Positions 6,293 to 8,767 of a stretch of DNA of 8,767 nt are shown piece after piece; positions within the stretch are counted from its first letter, which is position 1; each line of letters starts with the position of its first letter. The stretch lies in NCBI GenBank assembly GCA_938010625.1, contig CALLVJ010000117.1, positions 1 to 8,767 on the forward strand, written 5' to 3'. Both the position numbers and the translations under genes were made by a program. The notes under the pieces were generated by a model, which was not told where the DNA came from, did not search any database, and saw only the letters and a program-made list of their open reading frames with translations. The stretch comes from an uncultured Stomatobaculum sp. GTDB taxonomy: Bacteria; Bacillota; Clostridia; Lachnospirales; Lachnospiraceae.

Positions 6293-7693
6293 ATGAGTCA
6301 TAGGAATGATTCGACGGCGGCCCGGAGGATCCGCGAAATACTGGACCAGGACAGCTTCGTGGAGCTCGGCGCTTATGTGACAGCGCGGAGTACAGACTTC
6401 GGCGCAGCTTCTGAGGAGGCAACGTCGGACGGCGTCGTGACCGGTTACGGCACCATTGACGGCAAGCTCGTATACATCTACGCGCAGGATCCGGAGATTT
6501 TTGGAGGTTCTGTCGGCGAGATGCATGCGAAGAAGATTCGCCGGCTCTACGCACTGGCAGTGAAGATGGGAGCGCCTGTCATTGGCCTCATCGACTGCGC
6601 AGGTGTGCGTCTGGCAGAGGCGACGGATGCGCTGTTTGCCTTTGGTGTACTTTATCGGGAACAGGCACTGGCAAGCGGTGTTGTTCCACAGATTCAGGCA
6701 GTCTACGGGCTTTGCGGCGGAAGCCTTTCAGTCAGCGCGGCGCTGGCTGATTTCACTTTTATGGAGAAAGAGGCAAAGCTCTTCTTCCATGCGCCGAATG
6801 CAATCTCCGGCAACACTGAGACAGAGCTTGACACAGCATCGGCAGATTTCCGCAGCGAAGAAAGCGGAACGGCTGATTTTGTCGGGACACAGGAAGAAAT
6901 CGCAGCGGGAATCCGCACACTGGTCGGCGTGCTTCCGTCCAGCAATGAAGATGACGAGTCCTACGGTGATTGTGAGGACAGCTTAAATCGTCTGGTTCCT
7001 GAAATCGCACAGGCTGCAGGCGCAGGCGTGCTTCGTTCCATTTCGGACGACGGCTTTGTCTGTGAGCCGGGACAGCATTACGGTTCTTCGGTGACCACAG
7101 CGTTGATTCGCCTGAATGGCTGCACAGTCGGCGCCATCGCAGCAGCTTCCGGCGAAGTCTGTTTTCGCGGCGTCGAAAAGGCAGCCCGCTTTGCAAAGTT
7201 CTGTGATGCGTTCAGTATTCCGCTCCTCACAGTTGTGAACAGCAGGGGATTTGAAAAGACGCTCTGCAATGAGAAGCGTCTGCCGCAGGCAGTTGCAGCG
7301 CTGATCAATGCCTATGCAGAGGCGACGGTGCCGAAGGTAACCTTGCTCAGCGGCACGGCACATGGTCTGCTCGCAAATGTGTTTGCACCGCGCGCAGTCG
7401 CAGACATTGTCTACGCTTGGCCGAACGCAGAGCTGGCGCTGATGGATGCGGGTGCTGCCGTCAAGATTCTCTATGCGGCAGAGCTTGAGAAGGCTGAGAA
7501 TAAGGCAGCCTTCTTCGAGGAGAAGAAAGCACAGTATCTGGAGAAGCAGGGGTCGGCGATGAGCGCAGCAAAGCGCGGCTACGTCGATGACATCATTGCA
7601 CCGGAGACCACGAGAAAGCGCGTTATCGCAGCATTTGAGATGCTCTTCACGAAGAATGAGGAAATTCCTGCCAAGAAACATGGCACGGTCTGA
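6293..7693 (+). CDS. Carboxyltransferase (alpha) subunit of a biotin-dependent, sodium-pumping decarboxylase
   Basis: Cytosolic carboxyl transferase of the propionyl-CoA carboxylase beta/methylmalonyl-CoA decarboxylase alpha family. It moves a carboxyl group from an acyl-CoA or similar substrate to carrier-bound biotin. Two crotonase-like halves are visible: the N-terminal half has YIYAQDPEIFGGSVGE and the D101-C-A-G-V-R106 loop, then LCGGS (G142-G143) in the oxyanion region; the C-terminal half starts near residue 240 and contains GAIA and SGTAHG segments. At 466 residues it is shorter than the usual 510-520 of MmdA or PccB, and it has DCAGVR where those enzymes usually have DSGGAR. Such shorter versions occur in Lachnospiraceae beside gamma and biotin-carrier genes, as here. 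The gamma subunit follows after 13 nt and a biotin carrier starts at 8703. Methylmalonyl-CoA, glutaconyl-CoA, malonyl-CoA or another acid could be the substrate; I cannot decide between them. Confidence 0.88.
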   Translation: MSHRNDSTAARRIREILDQDSFVELGAYVTARSTDFGAASEEATSDGVVTGYGTIDGKLVYIYAQDPEIFGGSVGEMHAKKIRRLYALAVKMGAPVIGLIDCAGVRLAEATDALFAFGVLYREQALASGVVPQIQAVYGLCGGSLSVSAALADFTFMEKEAKLFFHAPNAISGNTETELDTASADFRSEESGTADFVGTQEEIAAGIRTLVGVLPSSNEDDESYGDCEDSLNRLVPEIAQAAGAGVLRSISDDGFVCEPGQHYGSSVTTALIRLNGCTVGAIAAASGEVCFRGVEKAARFAKFCDAFSIPLLTVVNSRGFEKTLCNEKRLPQAVAALINAYAEATVPKVTLLSGTAHGLLANVFAPRAVADIVYAWPNAELALMDAGAAVKILYAAELEKAENKAAFFEEKKAQYLEKQGSAMSAAKRGYVDDIIAPETTRKRVIAAFEMLFTKNEEIPAKKHGTV

Positions 7694-7706
7694 GCGGGGT
7701 GTCGGG

Positions 7707-8633
7707 ATGAAGCAGAGAATAAAACAGTTTCTTCTCACCGCAGCGCTGTGCCTCACATTGGCCGTCCTGATTCCGTTCTCCGCCTTTGCGAAAATTGATC
7801 AGAAAATACTGGACTCCGCAGAACAGGGAGCCAGGAAGAATATTAGCGCCATTATGAACTTTGATGAGGCCATGCTGCAGAACTACATTGATCAGTTTGA
7901 GGCGAGTGGCGAAGTCAAAATGGCCGACGGCTTAAAAAGCTGGCAGAGCATTCGCGAAGAGGTGGGCGATGTGACCGCAGTGGATGATGCCGTCGCCAAA
8001 GAGGTAGATGACGACAATATTCTGGTGACTGTCAAAGCGCATTGCGGCGACTGCGAAGTCATCGCGCACATGGGCTATCAGGTTTCGAGCGGTAATATCA
8101 CAGAGTTGAATTTCAGCAAGGTTGAAACGCTGGCAGAGAAGTTTGAGAGCGCTGGCCTCAATTTGATTATCGGAATGGGAACCGTCTTTGCAGTTCTGAT
8201 TTTCATTGCCTTTCTGATCAGCCGGTTCAAATATATTCACGATTGGGTGAGCCGGAAAGAGGCAAGCGAGCGGGAAGAAAAAGAATACCAAGAGAAGGTC
8301 GCGGCCATTCAGCGCATGCCAAAGAGCGCAAAGAATGTATCGAAGCGCATCAGCGCAGAGCAAGTCAAGGCTGCACAGGTGCCGGAAGGCACAAAAGTGC
8401 AGTGCATCTCTGCGCCGACAGAAACGACAGCTGAAACGGGAGCTGTATCGACAGAGACAGTCGCAGTGCTCGCGGCAGCCGTGGCAGCAACCGAAGAGCC
8501 GAAGCTGGATTCACAGATGCTCGCTGTTCTGACAGCGGCAGCACTGGCAGCCGAGGGTGAGGATCCGGGGCCGGATGGTCTGGTTGTCAGATCGCTCAGA
8601 AGACGCGGCAACGGCAGAAGAAGAAGACGTTAA
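7707..8633 (+). CDS. OadG-like gamma subunit of sodium-pump decarboxylase with extracytoplasmic domain
   Basis: Single-pass membrane subunit expected to hold the carboxyltransferase against the ion-pumping beta subunit. The 308 residues comprise a signal peptide (about 1-28, ending AFA), an extracytoplasmic alpha/beta domain of roughly 120 residues (DUF3887-like in appearance, a tentative match), a membrane segment at about 151-174, a charged helix, and an Ala/Thr/Val-rich tail ending in SLRRRGNGRRRRR. OadG proteins end in a comparable DGxVVRSxRRR tail, which is the main reason for the call. The start at 7707 is preferred over upstream in-frame ATGs, including 7587, because it follows the alpha stop by 13 nt and opens directly into the signal peptide; its ribosome binding site is weak (GCGGGG). 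Odd features are a CxxC pair (C113, C116) in the outer domain and a duplicated alanine-rich segment in the tail. Family membership is likely, details less so. Confidence 0.82.
   Translation: MKQRIKQFLLTAALCLTLAVLIPFSAFAKIDQKILDSAEQGARKNISAIMNFDEAMLQNYIDQFEASGEVKMADGLKSWQSIREEVGDVTAVDDAVAKEVDDDNILVTVKAHCGDCEVIAHMGYQVSSGNITELNFSKVETLAEKFESAGLNLIIGMGTVFAVLIFIAFLISRFKYIHDWVSRKEASEREEKEYQEKVAAIQRMPKSAKNVSKRISAEQVKAAQVPEGTKVQCISAPTETTAETGAVSTETVAVLAAAVAATEEPKLDSQMLAVLTAAALAAEGEDPGPDGLVVRSLRRRGNGRRRRR
8457..8561 (+). repeat. Imperfect tandem duplication in the tail of the gamma subunit
   Basis: Two alanine-rich segments, VAVLAAAVAATEE (protein residues 252-264) and LAVLTAAALAAEGE (272-285), are separated by a short linker. 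OadG-type proteins normally carry one such LVAVITAAIAA-like helix before the basic tail, so one copy appears to be a duplicate. Confidence 0.5.
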
Positions 8634-8687
8634 ACGACAAAGTAACGACAGCAATACAGCTTACTACATGCAGCGAAGGACAAGACT

Positions 8688-8694
8688 GAGGAGG
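8688..8694 (+). promoter_or_regulatory. Ribosome binding site of the biotin carrier gene
   Basis: GAGGAGG lies 8 nt before the ATG at 8703. A nearer ATG at 8698 reads into a stop after two codons (ATG CAA TGA), so 8703 is the start. Confidence 0.8.
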
Positions 8695-8702
8695 AAAATG
8701 CA

Positions 8703-8767
8703 ATGAAGAACTATACCATTACTGTGAACGGACAGGTTTATGTTGTGCAGGTTGAAGAGGGCATTAC
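8703..8767 (+). CDS. Biotin carboxyl carrier protein, 3' partial
   Basis: Only the first 21 residues are in the window (MKNYTITVNGQVYVVQVEEG and one more). The lysine-rich opening, the beta-strand TITVNG and the VxVEE run match the N-terminus of the biotin carrier subunits of decarboxylases and of oxaloacetate or methylmalonyl-CoA decarboxylase systems, and the position after the alpha and gamma genes fits. The biotinylated lysine (AMKM motif) would lie downstream and cannot be checked. The 69-nt gap after the gamma gene holds no other gene that I can see. Confidence 0.8.
   Translation, partial: MKNYTITVNGQVYVVQVEEGI

Noticed and set aside
5456..6526. Long open frame of 356 codons on the minus strand opposite the ligase and the intergenic region
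   Set aside because: It runs antisense through the ligase, the terminator and the next gene's start. Its translation is rich in Cys, Arg and His with no recognisable domain, typical of a shadow frame.
7587..7706. Longer N-terminus for the gamma subunit starting at 7587
   Set aside because: It would overlap the carboxyltransferase by more than 100 nt in another frame and bury the signal peptide; the ATG at 7707 is the sensible start.
6983..7756. Minus-strand open frame of 257 codons opposite the carboxyltransferase
   Set aside because: It is antisense to a clear enzyme gene, has a Cys/Arg-rich composition and shows no motif.
1..8767. CRISPR arrays, tRNA or rRNA genes, insertion sequences, attachment sites
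   Set aside because: No spaced direct repeats, cloverleaf sequence, transposase or terminal inverted repeats were seen; coding sequence fills nearly all of the window.

Overview
The window looks like a chromosomal segment of a Gram-positive anaerobe of the Clostridia, most likely a Lachnospiraceae-like species of moderate GC content. This is an inference from three things: the cellulose synthase is paired with a GH5 endoglucanase rather than the GH8 BcsZ of proteobacteria; a biotin-dependent sodium-pump decarboxylase locus follows, with separate carboxyltransferase, gamma (OadG-like) and biotin-carrier genes; and strong GGAGG-type ribosome binding sites are used. No species can be named from the sequence alone.

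Region 1 (1-6130) is one convincing plus-strand operon, entered in mid-gene. It begins with the catalytic subunit of a c-di-GMP-responsive cellulose synthase (BcsA/CcsA type: GT2 domain, membrane segments, PilZ domain and a possible second, degenerate PilZ-like module). A membrane-tethered or secreted GH5 endoglucanase follows, and then a membrane-anchored serine hydrolase of the beta-lactamase/penicillin-binding-protein fold. Next come a small acyl carrier protein and an AMP-forming acyl ligase that ends exactly on its catalytic lysine motif. Junctions are overlapping or nearly so (ATGA overlaps, a 1-nt gap with a TTG start), apart from a 45-nt gap before the carrier protein. A strong intrinsic terminator closes the operon at 6186-6229.

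The most interesting hypothesis is that this is a cellulose synthesis and acyl-modification locus. The ligase would load an unidentified acid onto the carrier protein in the cytosol. A membrane acyltransferase, not in this window, would move the acyl group to the outside and onto the glucan. The extracellular serine hydrolase would trim or transfer acyl groups and the GH5 enzyme would edit the glucan. The gene set and order are seen directly; the acyl-modification role is inference.

Region 2 (6131-6292) is a short intergenic stretch holding the terminator, a possible promoter that overlaps it, and the ribosome binding site of the next gene.

Region 3 (6293-8767) is a second plus-strand operon for a sodium-translocating, biotin-dependent decarboxylase: carboxyltransferase (alpha), a membrane gamma subunit with an unusual extracytoplasmic domain, and the start of a biotin carboxyl carrier protein that runs off the window. 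The beta (ion-channel) subunit is expected downstream. This operon is probably functionally independent of the cellulose locus.
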